The notes: generated from the letters alone by a model not told the origin. A stretch of DNA of 64,000 bases from Streptomyces sp. H27-C3 (GCF_030063415.1 NZ_JASITA010000011.1:124001-188000), one strand, 5' to 3'; positions 38,666 through 49,022 are shown, counted from the first letter of the stretch. Numbers and translations are program-made.

Positions 38666-39868
38666 GTGAACGGTGCGAGCGGTGCGGACGTCATCATCGT
38701 CGGCGCGGGGGCCGCCGGTCTGTCGCTCGCGCACCACCTCGCCGCGGCGGGCGGCCCGGCCGGGACCACACCCACCATGGTCCTCGTGGAGGCCCCGGAC
38801 GGGCCGCTGCGTCCGCCCGAACGCACCTGGTGCTTCTGGGAGGAGGAGGACGGCGCCTACGAGGAGGCCGTCGTCGCCTCCTGGAGCCGGCTGCGCGTCC
38901 GGACGGCCGACGGGCGGACGGTGGAGGGCGACCCGGGCCCGCTGCGGTACAAGATGATCCGCTCCGGCGGGTTCGAGCAACTGATCGGCAAGCGGCTGGC
39001 GGCCCGCCCCGAGGTGCGCCGAGTCCGGGCCACCGTCGATGGGGTGCGCGATGTGGCGGCGGGCGCCGAAGTACTGTGCACCACGGCAGCCGGCGAACGC
39101 CTCACCCTGCGCGGGCGCTGGGTCTTCGACTCACGTCCGCTGCGCCGGCTGCCGCCCGCGCGGAGCAGCCTCGTGCAGCACTTCCGGGGGTGGTTCGTCC
39201 GCACGGAGCGGCCCGAGTTCACCCCGGGCGTCGCCGACCTGATGGACTTTCGTACCGCGCAGCCCGATCACGGCCTGTCGTTCGGGTACGTACTGCCGCT
39301 CGGCCCGCAGGATGCGCTGGTGGAGTACACCGAGTTCTCCGCAGCCCCGCTGACCGGACCGGAGTACGAAAAGGCGCTGCGGCACTACACCCGCGATGTG
39401 CTGGGGCTCGGCGCACTGCGGATCGTCTCCACCGAGCAGGGGGCGATCCCGATGACCGACGCGGTCTTCCCCCGGCGCGTCGGCGCGTCCGTGTTCCGTA
39501 TCGGCACGGCGGGCGGCGCCACCCGCCCGGCGACCGGCTACACCTTCGCGGCGGTGCAGCGGCAGAGCAGGGCGATCGCCGCCGCCCACCGGCGCGGCCG
39601 GGTACCGGTGCCGCCGCCCGCGCACCCGGCCCGAGCCCGCGCGATGGACGCGGTCATGCTGCGCGCGCTGGACACCGGCCGGGTGAACGGCGCCGACTTC
39701 TTCGCCGGGCTCTTCGGCCGGACACCGATGGAGCGGATGCTGCGTTTCCTCGACGGCCGCTCCCGCGTGTGGGAGGACATCGCGATCGGGTTGCGGACAC
39801 CCGTCGGCCCCATGCTGCGCACCGTCGCCGAGCTCCCGTTGCTCCCCCGCAGGGAGCAACGCCCCTGA
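38666..39868 (+). CDS. crtY: Lycopene beta-cyclase
   Basis: 400 residues from GTG 38666, preceded by AAGGAG at the right distance; GTG 38651 is an alternative. The FAD motif VIIVGAGAAGLSLAHHL is at the N-terminus. RTWCFWEEEDG and the later SFGYVLPLG are typical of CrtY-type cyclases. It converts lycopene to beta-carotene. It is the first gene of crtYTU, the aromatic-ring branch of isorenieratene synthesis. Confidence 0.88.
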   Translation: MNGASGADVIIVGAGAAGLSLAHHLAAAGGPAGTTPTMVLVEAPDGPLRPPERTWCFWEEEDGAYEEAVVASWSRLRVRTADGRTVEGDPGPLRYKMIRSGGFEQLIGKRLAARPEVRRVRATVDGVRDVAAGAEVLCTTAAGERLTLRGRWVFDSRPLRRLPPARSSLVQHFRGWFVRTERPEFTPGVADLMDFRTAQPDHGLSFGYVLPLGPQDALVEYTEFSAAPLTGPEYEKALRHYTRDVLGLGALRIVSTEQGAIPMTDAVFPRRVGASVFRIGTAGGATRPATGYTFAAVQRQSRAIAAAHRRGRVPVPPPAHPARARAMDAVMLRALDTGRVNGADFFAGLFGRTPMERMLRFLDGRSRVWEDIAIGLRTPVGPMLRTVAELPLLPRREQRP

Positions 39869-39941
39869 CCCCACAGCTGTCCTGCCCCGTCCCCCGCTCC
39901 CCCACCGGCACCACGGACCCGACACCCCGAGGAACATATTC

Positions 39942-40679
39942 ATGACTCTCCTGCGCGACGAAGAACTCGCCACCGCCTTCGATCACGCCGCGCACACCTA
40001 CGACCGGCTGGTCGCGGCGAACCCCGGCTACCACGCCCATCTGCGGCGCTCCGCCCGTCGGCTCGCGCTGCCCTTCGGCGGCGCGGGAATGCGTCTGCTG
40101 GACCTGGGCTGCGGCACGGGCGCGTCCACCAGGGCGCTGCTCAAAGCGGCGCCGTACGCGCAGATCACGGCCGTCGACGCGTCCGCGGGCATGCTGGAGC
40201 GGGCGGCGGCCAAGTCGTGGCCGTCCCAGGTGCGTTTTGTGCACGCCCCGGTTGAGGGACTGTCCGACGTCGACGCCGGCGGTCCCTACGACGCGGCGTT
40301 CGCCGCCTATCTGTTCCGCAATGTCTCCGACCCCGACTCGGTCCTGGCCTCCGTGCGCGATCTGCTGGTGCCCGACGGCCGGTTGGCCGTGCACGAGTAC
40401 ACACTGACCAACGCGTGGGCGTCGCGGGCCCTGTGGACGGCGGTCTGCCGGGGAGTGGTGGTGCCGGCCGGCACCCTGACCGGCGACCGTGCGCTCTACC
40501 ACCACCTGTGGCGCAGCGTCCTGGCCTTCGACCGGGCGCCCGCGTTCCGGCAGCGGATGGCCGGCGCCGGTTTCCGGCACGTCAGGTACGCACCGATGCC
40601 CGGCTGGCAGACCGGAATCGTGCACACCTTCGTCGGTCTCGCGGACGACGCCGCCGCCTCCGGACCGGGTGGGGCATGA
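39942..40679 (+). CDS. crtT: SAM-dependent methyltransferase of the carotenoid cluster
   Basis: 245 residues. The SAM-binding motif LLDLGCGTGASTRALL is at ~52-67, with an acidic post-I residue in AVDASAGM. It sits between crtY and crtU in the order known from Streptomyces griseus, so it is named by position and family. The exact methylation step is uncertain. Its TGA overlaps the crtU ATG. Confidence 0.82.
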   Translation: MTLLRDEELATAFDHAAHTYDRLVAANPGYHAHLRRSARRLALPFGGAGMRLLDLGCGTGASTRALLKAAPYAQITAVDASAGMLERAAAKSWPSQVRFVHAPVEGLSDVDAGGPYDAAFAAYLFRNVSDPDSVLASVRDLLVPDGRLAVHEYTLTNAWASRALWTAVCRGVVVPAGTLTGDRALYHHLWRSVLAFDRAPAFRQRMAGAGFRHVRYAPMPGWQTGIVHTFVGLADDAAASGPGGA

Positions 40680-42250
40680 GCGCGGGCCGTGCCCCGGCCG
40701 GGGCCGCGCGGCGGGGCCGGGACCGCCGCGCGCAGGTCCTGCCGGCCACGCCGGGCCGGGATCGGTTCACCGACCCGGGCACCGCGCCGCGCGTCGCGGT
40801 CGTCGGCGGCGGCATCGCCGGGCTCGCCGCGGCCACGGGGCTCGCCGAACGCGGCGTACACATCACCCTGTACGAGAAGGAGTCCGCCCTCGGCGGCCGA
40901 CTGGCGGGGTGGCCCGTGGAGCTGGCCGACGGCTCGTCCGCCACCATGAGCCGCGGCTTCCACGCCTTCTTCCGCCAGTACTACAACCTGCGCGGCCTGT
41001 TGCGCCGGGCCGACGGGGGCCTGACCTCGCTCACCGGCCTGCCCGACTACCCGCTGCGGCACAGCAGTGGGCTGAGCGACAGCTTCGCCAAGGTGCCGCG
41101 CACACCGCCGTGGAGCGCGCTGGGCTTCGTCGCGCTCAGCCCCACCTTCGGCTGGCGGGACCTGGCCCGAATGGACCCTGTCGCCGCGCTGCCGCTGCTC
41201 GATGTGCGGGTGCCCGAGGTGTACGAGCGGCTCGACTCGACCAGTGCCTTGGATTTCCTGGCCGCCATCCGCTTCCCGGAGGCGGCCCACCACCTGGCGT
41301 TCGAGGTCTTCTCCCGGAGCTTCTTCGCCGATCCCCGGGAGCTGTCGGCGGCGGAGCTGGCGCTGATGTTCCACATCTACTTCCTGGGGTCGTCGGAGGG
41401 CCTGCTCTTCGACGTTCCCAACGAGCCGTTCCCGCAGGCTCTCTGGGAACCGCTGGGGCGCTATCTGACCGGCCACGGCGCGCGGTTGCTGACCGGTACG
41501 CCCGTCGGCCGGATCGAGCCGCTGCCAGGCGGCGACCTGGAGGTGGCCGCGGACGGGGCTGCGCCCGAGCGTTACGACGCGGTGGTCATGGCTCTGGACA
41601 CCGGGGGGCTGCGCGGTGTCGTCGAGCACTCGCCCCGGTTGTGCGACGCGTCGTGGCGCGCCCGGATCGGGGGGCTGCGGAACGCGCCGCCCTTCCTCGT
41701 CTCCCGGCTGTGGCTGGACCGTCCCGTGCGGGCGGAGCGTGCCGGGTTCCTGGGGACCAGCGGGTACGGGCCGCTGGACAACGTCAGCGTGCTGGAACGG
41801 TGGGAGGGCGAAGCCGCCGGGTGGGCGAAGCGCACCGGTGGCTCCGTACTCGAACTGCACGCCTACGCCGTGGACCCGGCGGCCGACCGGGAGGCCGAAC
41901 AGGAGCGGCTGCTGGCCGAGTTGTACCGGGTGTATCCGGAGACACGGGACGCGAAGATCGTGGACGCGCGGCACGAGTGGCGTGCGGACTGCCCGCTGTT
42001 CCCGGTCGGCGGCTACCAGGACCGGCCCACGATCCGCACCCCCGACCCGGCCGTGACGGTGGCCGGGGACCTGGTCAGGACCGGCCTCCCGGTGGCCCTC
42101 ATGGAACGCGCGGCGACCAGCGGTTTCCTCGCGTCCAATGCCCTGCTGGAACGCTGGGGCGTGCGCGGCCAGACGCTGTGGACCGTGCCCCGCAAGGGAC
42201 GCTCGGGCCTGCTGCGGGCGCTCGCGGGACCGCGGGGCGAGCGGGACTGA
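40676..42250 (+). CDS. crtU: Beta-carotene desaturase/methyltransferase (isorenieratene synthase)
   Basis: 524 residues from ATG 40676. The FAD motif VAVVGGGIAGLAAATGLAE falls near residue 38. FHAFFRQYYNLRGLLRR and the C-terminal AGDLVRTGLPVALMERA(A)TSGFLASN region match CrtU-type flavoproteins, which turn beta-ionone rings into aromatic rings. Together with crtY it predicts isorenieratene as the product. An 18-bp tandem duplication covers the stop codon region. Confidence 0.88.
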   Translation: MSAGRAPAGAARRGRDRRAQVLPATPGRDRFTDPGTAPRVAVVGGGIAGLAAATGLAERGVHITLYEKESALGGRLAGWPVELADGSSATMSRGFHAFFRQYYNLRGLLRRADGGLTSLTGLPDYPLRHSSGLSDSFAKVPRTPPWSALGFVALSPTFGWRDLARMDPVAALPLLDVRVPEVYERLDSTSALDFLAAIRFPEAAHHLAFEVFSRSFFADPRELSAAELALMFHIYFLGSSEGLLFDVPNEPFPQALWEPLGRYLTGHGARLLTGTPVGRIEPLPGGDLEVAADGAAPERYDAVVMALDTGGLRGVVEHSPRLCDASWRARIGGLRNAPPFLVSRLWLDRPVRAERAGFLGTSGYGPLDNVSVLERWEGEAAGWAKRTGGSVLELHAYAVDPAADREAEQERLLAELYRVYPETRDAKIVDARHEWRADCPLFPVGGYQDRPTIRTPDPAVTVAGDLVRTGLPVALMERAATSGFLASNALLERWGVRGQTLWTVPRKGRSGLLRALAGPRGERD

Positions 42251-42277
42251 GGGGCGCGGCGGGACTGAGGGGCGCGG
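42242..42277. repeat. 18-bp tandem duplication at the crtU stop
   Basis: Two exact head-to-tail copies of CGGGACTGAGGGGCGCGG (42242-42259 and 42260-42277). The TGA stop of crtU is inside the first copy, so the second lies just outside the coding sequence. Probably a replication-slippage product. Confidence 0.75.
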
Positions 42278-42352
42278 CGGGGCCGGCGGCTGCGGGCACG
42301 GGGCGCAGCCCTCGCAGCGGGGACGGCGTACCGTCCCGCCCGTACGAGCCCC

Positions 42353-42387
42353 CCGGGGCCCGGGCTCTTGAACTCCCGGGCCCCCGG
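42353..42387. terminator. Bidirectional terminator between crtYTU and crtEIBV
   Basis: A 12-bp inverted repeat (CCGGGGCCCGGG and its complement, with one extra C) around a 10-base loop, between two convergent operons. It probably ends both transcripts. Confidence 0.7.
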
Positions 42388-42416
42388 CCCCGCTTCTCCT
42401 TCGATTCCGCCGGGTA

Positions 42417-43454
42417 TCAGCCGGGGAAGCGGCCTGTGCTGCGCAACTGCCAGCGGCGTTGCGCGTAGGCGAGGTCGTCCCGCCACAGTCGGCCCGCGGC
42501 GAGCCGCATCAGCGGGCGCAGGGCGGGCGCCGCCGCTCGGGCGGCGGCGAACCCGGGGCGCTCCGACACGGCGATGACAGCTTCGACCACCGCGGTGCGC
42601 GGGCGGCCCCGCGCGTCCGGGGCGAGCGGCGTGGCGTGCGTCTCGACGACGGAAGTACGGCCCTCGCCCTCGGTGATGTGCATGACGACGGTGCGCGGCT
42701 CCGGTGCGCTGAACACCGCGCGCACCGGCACGACCACCCGGCCCGCCAGCTTGAAGGAGACGTCCACCGCGAAACCGTCGTCCTGGGCGGGGTCCCCGTC
42801 CGCGGGTGTGCTGAGTACGGTCAGATCCACGAAGGAGTACGGGTGGAACCACGAGCCGTGCCACGGGTCGAGCCGGTTCGCCACGATATCCTCGGGCTCA
42901 CAGATGCCCACCGCGGAGTACACCGAGTCCACCGCGCCCGAGGCCGGTCGCTCGGGGACGACGGGCTTCGGTGTCGGCTCCTCGCCGCCGAGCGCGTCCA
43001 GCCTGACCCAGGCCAGCACCCCGTCGTCATGCGCGGGGTAGGGCTCCCAGCCGGCGAACGGCTCGCCGTCCAGGGCAAGTCCGTGCCAGTGACAGACGAC
43101 GGTGCCGCAGTGCACCCGGCTCTCCCGCAGCGGGGCGCCCAGGTGGGGGCAGATGCCGGAGCCCGCCGTGAGGCGGCCGGACGCGTCCCGCCACGCGATG
43201 ACCTCGGTCCCGCCGACGTTGCGGCCGAACGGCTGCTTGCGACGGCCGATGTCGCGGCTCGCGCCGAGCACGTACCAGTTGCCCGACGGGCGGGCGCAGG
43301 CCCGCTTGAGCGCGTCCGAGATCAGCGCGGGCTTCGCGTCCCGCCAGGTGGGCCGCTGGCTCGCCCAGGGCACGGGCCGCCGCAGCCGCAGCGGGAACCG
43401 GGCCCCGCGCCGGCCCGGTCCGGGGGGCGGGCCCGGCGTCGTACCGCGCGTCAT
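42417..43454 (-). CDS. crtV: Rieske / DUF5914 protein of the carotenoid cluster (CrtV position)
   Basis: 345 residues. A Rieske domain occupies ~60-150, with CPHLGAPL and CHWHGLAL as the C-x-H and C-x2-H ligands. A ~190-residue C-terminal domain without known motifs follows and corresponds to DUF5914. The gene is the fourth of crtEIBV, hence the symbol by position. The first ~40 residues are Pro/Arg-rich. Its function in carotenoid synthesis is not settled. The start overlaps the crtB stop by four bases. Confidence 0.7.
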   Translation of the reverse strand: MTRGTTPGPPPGPGRRGARFPLRLRRPVPWASQRPTWRDAKPALISDALKRACARPSGNWYVLGASRDIGRRKQPFGRNVGGTEVIAWRDASGRLTAGSGICPHLGAPLRESRVHCGTVVCHWHGLALDGEPFAGWEPYPAHDDGVLAWVRLDALGGEEPTPKPVVPERPASGAVDSVYSAVGICEPEDIVANRLDPWHGSWFHPYSFVDLTVLSTPADGDPAQDDGFAVDVSFKLAGRVVVPVRAVFSAPEPRTVVMHITEGEGRTSVVETHATPLAPDARGRPRTAVVEAVIAVSERPGFAAARAAAPALRPLMRLAAGRLWRDDLAYAQRRWQLRSTGRFPG

Positions 43455-44524
43455 GCCGGGTCTCCTTCACCGAGCGGCTGAAGGGGTTGCATGGGCTGCA
43501 CCGACGGTCCGATGTCCGCCCGCTGCCGTGCCGCCCCGGGCTGGCGCACGGCCGGGGTGCCGGCCGCAGGGCGGCGCGGGCGCCGCACACAGGCATCCCA
43601 CAGCCGGGCCGCCGCGATCTGTCCGACGCCGCCGAGCGCCACCGCCGCCCGCCGCCCGCGGGGCACCACCGAGCGGCGGTGCAGCGCGGCGTAGCCGTCG
43701 TCGGCGACGGCGTCCAGGATGCCGCCGTAGAGCGTGTACGCCGTGCGGATGCAGGGCCGTACCACCGGGTCGAGCATGTCCAGGCCGGGTGCGGCCTCGC
43801 GGTACACACCCCGTGCCAGCTCGGCCGCTTCGGTCAGGGCGGCCCTGATGCGCGGGTCGGTGCAGCCCGTGTCGCGGCTCCACCGCAGCAACGGCCGGTC
43901 GACACCGTGCGCGGCGAGCAGGTCGGTGGGCAGGTAGATCCGGCCGCGGTCGAGGTCCTCTCCCACGTCGCGCAGGAAGTTGGTGAGCTGGAAGGCGACG
44001 CCGAGTGCGGCGGCGTGCGGGGCCGCTTCCCGGGTCGGGACCACCGTGCCGAGCACGGGCAGCATCTGGAGACCGATCACCGCGGCCGATCCGTGCATGT
44101 ACCGGGCGAGGTCGTCGTACGTCGGATAGTCGGTGACGTCCAGATCGCTGCGCATCGATCCCATGAAGTCGGCGAAGTGCCGTGGATCGATGCCGTACCG
44201 CGCGGCGGTGTCGGCCACCGCCACGACGACGGGCTCCCGGGTCGCACCGCCCCGCAGCGCCGCGTCGAGCTCGACCTGGAGCGCCCGCAGTGCGGCGTCC
44301 CGCTCCGGCCTGCCGACCTCGCCGTCGAGGTCGTCGACGATGTCGTCGGCCCCGCGGGCGAAGCCGTACAGGGCGTGCACGGCGGGACGGCGGTCCGGCG
44401 GCAGCAGGCGGGTGGCCAGGAAGTATGTCTTCCCGTGCCGGGCGTTGAGCTGCCGGCAGTGCGTGTACGCCGTGCGCAGCGCGGGGTCGGTGATCCGCGC
44501 CGCGTCGAGTTCACGTCGGGTCAT
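43451..44524 (-). CDS. crtB: Phytoene synthase
   Basis: 357 residues. The two Asp-rich metal-binding motifs are present: [12 protein letters not shown] near residue 60 and [13 protein letters not shown] near 190. Phytoene synthases usually start HARTFY-like, and [13 protein letters not shown] is here near residue 29. It condenses two geranylgeranyl diphosphates to phytoene. There is a 4-bp overlap with crtI. Confidence 0.92.
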   Translation of the reverse strand: MTRRELDAARITDPALRTAYTHCRQLNARHGKTYFLATRLLPPDRRPAVHALYGFARGADDIVDDLDGEVGRPERDAALRALQVELDAALRGGATREPVVVAVADTAARYGIDPRHFADFMGSMRSDLDVTDYPTYDDLARYMHGSAAVIGLQMLPVLGTVVPTREAAPHAAALGVAFQLTNFLRDVGEDLDRGRIYLPTDLLAAHGVDRPLLRWSRDTGCTDPRIRAALTEAAELARGVYREAAPGLDMLDPVVRPCIRTAYTLYGGILDAVADDGYAALHRRSVVPRGRRAAVALGGVGQIAAARLWDACVRRPRRPAAGTPAVRQPGAARQRADIGPSVQPMQPLQPLGEGDPA

Positions 44525-46086
44525 CGCGGGGTGCCTTTCGCGGGAACGGGGCGGGGCGGCGGCGCGGCAGACCGCAGCCGGGACACGGCGGATCGGGGGC
44601 GGGTGCGGGGGCCGGTGATGCGGGCCGCCGCGAGCTTCCCGGAGATCAGCACGGTCGGCACGCCGACTCCGGGGGTGGTGCCGCAGCCGGCCAGTACCAC
44701 GTTGTCGACGCCCCGTACGAGGTTGCGCGGCCGGAACGGGCCGGTCTGCGCGAAGGTGTGGGCCACCGAGAACGGCGTACCGGCGGCGTGCCCTGCGGCC
44801 GTCCAGTGCACCGGGGTCACCACGTGCTCCTGCTCGATGGAGTCGCCGAACCCGTCGAGTCCACGCCGCTCCAGCTCGGCCACCAGGCTGTCGCGGTAGC
44901 GCGGGGCGAGGTCGTGCCAGGCGCGGACGTCGGGGCCGGTGTCGGTGTTGGGGCAGGGCGCGAGGACGTAGTGCAGGTGCTTGCCCTCGGGGGCCAGCGA
45001 GGGGTCGTGCGTGGTGGGCCGGGTGATGAGCAGCGAGGGGTCGCTCATCAGGCGGCCGGTGCGGGTGATCTCGTCGAAGGTCTGCTTCCAGGCGCCGCCG
45101 AAGGAAATGGTGTGGTGCGCGAGGTCGTCCCAGGTGCGGTCGGTTCCGGCGTGCAGGATGACGGCGGACGGCGAGTGCCGCAGGGCGATCGGGCGGCGAG
45201 GGGCGCGCCCGAGCAGCCGGTGGGCGACCGGCAGGTCGGGGGTGAGGACGACCGCGTCGCAGGGGACGCGGTCGCCGGTGGAGGTGTGTACGGCGGTGAC
45301 CCTTCCGGCGGACCGCTCAAGGCGGGTCACTTCGCTGCTCCAGTGGAACTCGGCGCCCGCGTCCCGGGCGGAGTCGGCCAGCGCGCGGGGCAGGGCGTGC
45401 ATGCCGCCGCGAGGGAAGTAGACGCCCGCCACAGTGTCCATGTACGCGATCACCGCGTACGCGGCGAGGGCGCGGGCCGGCGGCACTCCCGCGTACAGGG
45501 CCTGGAAGGAGAAGACCCGGCGCAGCCGTTCGTCGGACAGGAAGCGGCCGATCTGGGCGTCGAGGGTGCTGAATCCGCGCAGCGCCGCGAGTCGGGCCAG
45601 GTCGGGGTGGAGGAGTTGGAAGGGGGAGTCGAAGTTGGTGTCGATGAAGCGGCGCATCTGGGCGGCGTGCAGGTCCTGCAGCCAGCGGCGGAGCCTGCGG
45701 TAGCCCGCGGCCTCGCGCGCTCCGGCGAACCGGCGGATCTCCTCCTCCATCGCCTCGGCACCGGTGTGCACGTCGAGGCCGGACCCATCGGCGAACCTGG
45801 CGCGGTAGGCGGGGTGCAGCTCGATGAGTTCCAGCCGGTCGGCCAGCGAGTCCCCGACCGCCGCGAATGCCTCGTCGACCAGGTGCGGCATGGTCAGGAC
45901 GGTGGGCCCGGTGTCCGCCGTGAACCCGCCGAGGTCGAGGCGGCCCGCCCGGCCGCCGGGCTGGTCCGCGCGCTCGACGACGGTCACCCGGCGCCCGGCG
46001 CCGAGCAGATGCAGGGTGGCGGCGAGCCCGGACAGGCCCGCGCCGACGACCACGACATGGCCCGTGGGGCCGGGGACGGTCCTCAT
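44521..46086 (-). CDS. crtI: Phytoene desaturase
   Basis: 521 residues. The FAD motif [21 protein letters not shown] is at the N-terminus and the C-terminal carotenoid-desaturase motif is [20 protein letters not shown]. It converts phytoene to lycopene. The ATG overlaps the end of crtE and its stop overlaps the crtB start, so crtEIBV is one coupled transcript. Confidence 0.92.
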   Translation of the reverse strand: MRTVPGPTGHVVVVGAGLSGLAATLHLLGAGRRVTVVERADQPGGRAGRLDLGGFTADTGPTVLTMPHLVDEAFAAVGDSLADRLELIELHPAYRARFADGSGLDVHTGAEAMEEEIRRFAGAREAAGYRRLRRWLQDLHAAQMRRFIDTNFDSPFQLLHPDLARLAALRGFSTLDAQIGRFLSDERLRRVFSFQALYAGVPPARALAAYAVIAYMDTVAGVYFPRGGMHALPRALADSARDAGAEFHWSSEVTRLERSAGRVTAVHTSTGDRVPCDAVVLTPDLPVAHRLLGRAPRRPIALRHSPSAVILHAGTDRTWDDLAHHTISFGGAWKQTFDEITRTGRLMSDPSLLITRPTTHDPSLAPEGKHLHYVLAPCPNTDTGPDVRAWHDLAPRYRDSLVAELERRGLDGFGDSIEQEHVVTPVHWTAAGHAAGTPFSVAHTFAQTGPFRPRNLVRGVDNVVLAGCGTTPGVGVPTVLISGKLAAARITGPRTRPRSAVSRLRSAAPPPRPVPAKGTPR

Positions 46087-47522
46087 CGGCTGTGTCCGGT
46101 GTTCTCGGCGCCGACGCGCCGGGTGGCGGGGGCGGGCCCGCGCGCGATCAGCTGCGTCTCCTGGTCCGGGGAGTTCGCGGGGTTCGCGGGGTTCGCTGTG
46201 ATCGCGGTGTCCGAAGTCACCGACGAAAAAGGCGAGTTCGGCGTCCTCGGAGTGATCGGGGTGCTCGGAGTGATCGGGGAGGCTGCGGTGTTCACGCCCG
46301 CGGCCACCGCGAGCAGTTCGGACAGCCGGTTGTGCGCACGCGGATCCATGGGAGCGCTCCTGAGGTGGCGTCGGCTGTGCAGCACCAGCCGTTCGATCTT
46401 CGACTCGACGGCGGCTCGTGCTCCGGTCTCCTCCAACACCGTTCGAACGCGGTCCAGTTGCACATCGGTCAGGTCCGGCGCGCCGAGACCGGCGGCCAGC
46501 ACGTCGAGTGCCGCCGCGTCCCCCGAGGCGTCGGCCCTGGAGCGGGCCACCGCCACCAGGTACGTCAGCTTGCCCTCGCGGATGTCGTCGCCCGCCGGCT
46601 TCCCGGTCAGCGCCGGATCACCGAACACACCCACCAGGTCGTCACGCAGCTGGAAGGCGATGCCCGCGCACCGCCCGGCGGAGCACAGGGCCGCGGTCGT
46701 CCGGTCGTCGGCGCCCGCCAGCGCCGCGCCGAGTGCCAGCGGACGTTCCACCGTATACAGCGCGCTCTTGAGGCAGGCGATGCGCACGGCCCGGCTCAGC
46801 GACGCCGACCCGGCGGCCTGGGCGTGCAGTTCGAGGTACTGGCCCGCCACCATCTCGGTGCGCATGGCCTGCCAGTGGTGGCGCATCCGCCTGCGGGCGC
46901 CGGTGTCGACTTCCGACTCGGCCACCAGGTCGTCGGCCCAGGCCAGCGCGAGGTCCCCGGCGAGGATCGCGGCGGAGCGGCCGAACGAGCTGCCGGAGCC
47001 GCGCATCGAGCGGCCCTCGTGCTGCCGCGCGAAGTCGACGTGCACGGAAGGGGCGCCGCGGCGCAGCGCCGAAGCGTCCATGACGTCGTCGTGGATCAGC
47101 GCGCATGTCTGGATGAGTTCGAGGGCAGCGGCCACGTTGAGGGCCGCCACGGCCTGCCGGCCGCCATCGGCGCCGCCGCCCGCCCGCCATCCCCACCAGG
47201 CGAAGGCGGCCCGCCAGCGCTTGCCGCCGCGCAGGGCGAAGAGTTTCACCCGTTCGGCGACATCGTCGGCGAAGACGGCGTCGACCTCGGTGGCCTCCGC
47301 CAGCCGGGTGTCCAGGTACGCGCCGAGTACTTCCTCGACGGCTCCGGTGATGTCCGCGTCCGCGCGGGAGAGTGGCGCACGACCCTGACGGTCCGCGGTC
47401 CCGGGCGCGTGCCCCCGCCGCGCTTCGTGCTCTGGCGCCTGCTCATGGCCGCCCGTGCCCGGTTCGCCGTGCCCCGTGGGGTGGCCGGCGGGGAAGGTCC
47501 GCATCGCCCTGGTGGGGGGCAT
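46083..47522 (-). CDS. crtE: Geranylgeranyl diphosphate synthase with a repetitive C-terminal tail
   Basis: 479 residues; the ATG at 47522 is preceded by GAAGAGGAC. The first Asp-rich motif DDVMD is in LIHDDVMDASALRRGAPS; the second is FQLRDDLVGVFGDP, with GDDIREGKLTYLV beyond. The last ~65 residues are Thr/Pro/Asn-rich, with repeats such as ITPSTPITPRTP and ANPANPANSP. They are encoded by short tandem DNA repeats (TTCGCGGGG at ~46175-46200 and an 18-bp unit at 46246-46279). The core enzyme appears intact. Confidence 0.88.
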   Translation of the reverse strand: MPPTRAMRTFPAGHPTGHGEPGTGGHEQAPEHEARRGHAPGTADRQGRAPLSRADADITGAVEEVLGAYLDTRLAEATEVDAVFADDVAERVKLFALRGGKRWRAAFAWWGWRAGGGADGGRQAVAALNVAAALELIQTCALIHDDVMDASALRRGAPSVHVDFARQHEGRSMRGSGSSFGRSAAILAGDLALAWADDLVAESEVDTGARRRMRHHWQAMRTEMVAGQYLELHAQAAGSASLSRAVRIACLKSALYTVERPLALGAALAGADDRTTAALCSAGRCAGIAFQLRDDLVGVFGDPALTGKPAGDDIREGKLTYLVAVARSRADASGDAAALDVLAAGLGAPDLTDVQLDRVRTVLEETGARAAVESKIERLVLHSRRHLRSAPMDPRAHNRLSELLAVAAGVNTAASPITPSTPITPRTPNSPFSSVTSDTAITANPANPANSPDQETQLIARGPAPATRRVGAENTGHSR

Positions 47523-47543
47523 CGCTTGTCCTCTTCTCGCGTC

Positions 47544-47572
47544 TTTACGGTCGTCGGGTCACCCTTGATTCC
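47544..47572 (-). promoter_or_regulatory. ECF-type promoter of crtEIBV
   Basis: On the minus strand GGAATC (-35 type) is followed after 17 bases by CGTAAA (-10 type), with the -10 about 22 bases before the crtE start codon. This is a classic ECF sigma promoter layout and fits control by LitS, the ECF sigma factor of light-induced carotenoid synthesis. The link to LitS is inference. Confidence 0.5.
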
Positions 47573-47725
47573 CCCCGGAACGCGTTTACGGATGCACCAG
47601 TGTTTGCCCGATCTCACGCGGATGTCCCAGCAGGTGCGGCCGACCGGGCGAACGCCCGGGCCCGGCGCGGGCCTGCGCGGACTACTCCGGCGCGGGACGC
47701 CGACCGGCGGGGACTCGGAGATCCG

Positions 47726-48327
47726 TCACGGTGCGCAGAGGTCCGCCACCGTGTCGATCGCCTCTTCGAGGCCGCGCGGCCGCCCCGTGCCGGGGAGGTG
47801 CGGGCCGGACCAGTCCGGTCCCGCGACGAGCACCGCCGGGCGTGTGCGTGCGCCGCGCACACCCCAGCCGATCGAGCCGATGTGCTGGGCGAGCGGGCGG
47901 CTGGCGGTCGCCCGGGACTGGCTCCACAGCACGACGGCAGCGGGTCCGGTGCGACGTACCGCTTCCTCCAGTGCCTGGGCGGGCACCGCCCCGGCGGACG
48001 GTCCGGACGCGGCGGCGCGGCCGACCGCTTCGCGGACCGGACGGGCTCGGCGGCGTCGGCGCCCGCGAGAGCCGCGCGGGCCGCCTCGGCGGGCGGCACT
48101 CCGGAGCTGGTGAGCCGGCACATCCGTTCCAGGACGGCGATGTCCTCGGGCGTCCAGCGCCGGTGCCTGCCACCTTCGCGGGCGGCGGGCCCGATCCCGT
48201 ACCGCCGGTCCCAGGAACGCAAGGTCGTGGGCGAGATACCCAGCGCCCTGGCCACGGCACCGGTGCTCAGCCCCGCGGCGACGACGACCGGTGGCGATAC
48301 GGCCGAGGGGCCCAGCGAGGCACTCAC
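47726..48327 (-). pseudogene. litR: Decayed litR (MerR-type light regulator) with internal deletion and frameshift
   Basis: The first ~85 residues from GTG 48327 form a clear MerR helix-turn-helix: LSTGAVARALGISPTTLRSW, RRYGIGPAAREGGRHRRWTP. After ARAALAGADAAEP the frame degenerates. The C-terminal end of LitR continues in another frame (ALEEAVRRTGPAAVVLWSQS, RPLAQHIGSIGWGV, up to ADLCAP at 47726). The ~150 residues between, which in LitR carry the helical part and the core of the adenosyl-B12-binding domain, are absent. The gene therefore has a large in-gene deletion plus a frame change. The DNA-binding part may still be made, in a frame that stops at 47614. Confidence 0.65.
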
Positions 48328-48518
48328 CTCTTCACCGTACGACTCGGACCTTCGCCATACGACGCAGAACCGATGCATGTTGCTCGGCTTCGGCGGTTCG
48401 GAAACGCTGTGCCGACCGCAGCGCAACCGGCCGCGTCCCGGCCGACGGGAGGAGCGACGCCCCGGGGTCAACCACCGCACGGAGCCCGGCCGCTTCCCGC
48501 GCCCCGGAGCGCGCGCCG

Positions 48519-49022
48519 GACCAAGAGGCCCTGGCGGCTGAGGAGTTGGCAGCGGGTCTGGTGCGCGGGGACGAGCACAGCTTCGCCGGCGTCTACCGTC
48601 TCTGGAGCCCTCTCGTCCACACGCTCGCCCTGCGCGCCCTGCGAGACCCGCGCGAGGGCGAGGACGTGACCCAGCAGGTCTTCCTCGCCGCCTGGCGCGG
48701 ACGCCCCGGCTACCGGCCTGAGCGCGGGCCGCTCGTCGGCTGGCTGGTGGGCATCACCCGGCGCAAGACGGCCGACGCCCTCTCGGCACGCACCCGGCGC
48801 GGCGAACTCACCGCGGCGGCGTCGGCTGCGGGACACGGCGCACCGGCGGCCCGTGGTCCCGGCCCGGAGTCCGCCCTGGACCGGGTGCTGGTGACCCAGG
48901 CGATGCGGGAGCTGCCCGGCATCCAGCGGGACATGCTGTGCCTGGCCTTCTACGCCGATCTCACGCACGCGCAGATCGCCGAGCGGACCGGGGTCCCCCT
49001 GGGCACGGTCAAGAGCCATGCG
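48519..49022 (+). pseudogene. litS: ECF sigma factor LitS, C-terminal end replaced
   Basis: Sigma region 2 (DVTQQVFLAAWRGR, WLVGITRRKTADAL) and region 4 (RDMLCLAFYADLTHAQIAER, PLGTVKSHA) are visible. Right after KSHAR the expected helical end is missing, and DNA of a WYL regulator begins. The frame continues without a stop through 50057, so a read-through product would end in a Pro/Arg-rich tail fused to the DUF4383 protein. No good start codon is present near the expected N-terminus: the first in-frame ATG is at 48291, inside antisense litR. I regard the gene as broken, although a shortened sigma factor cannot be excluded. Confidence 0.55.
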
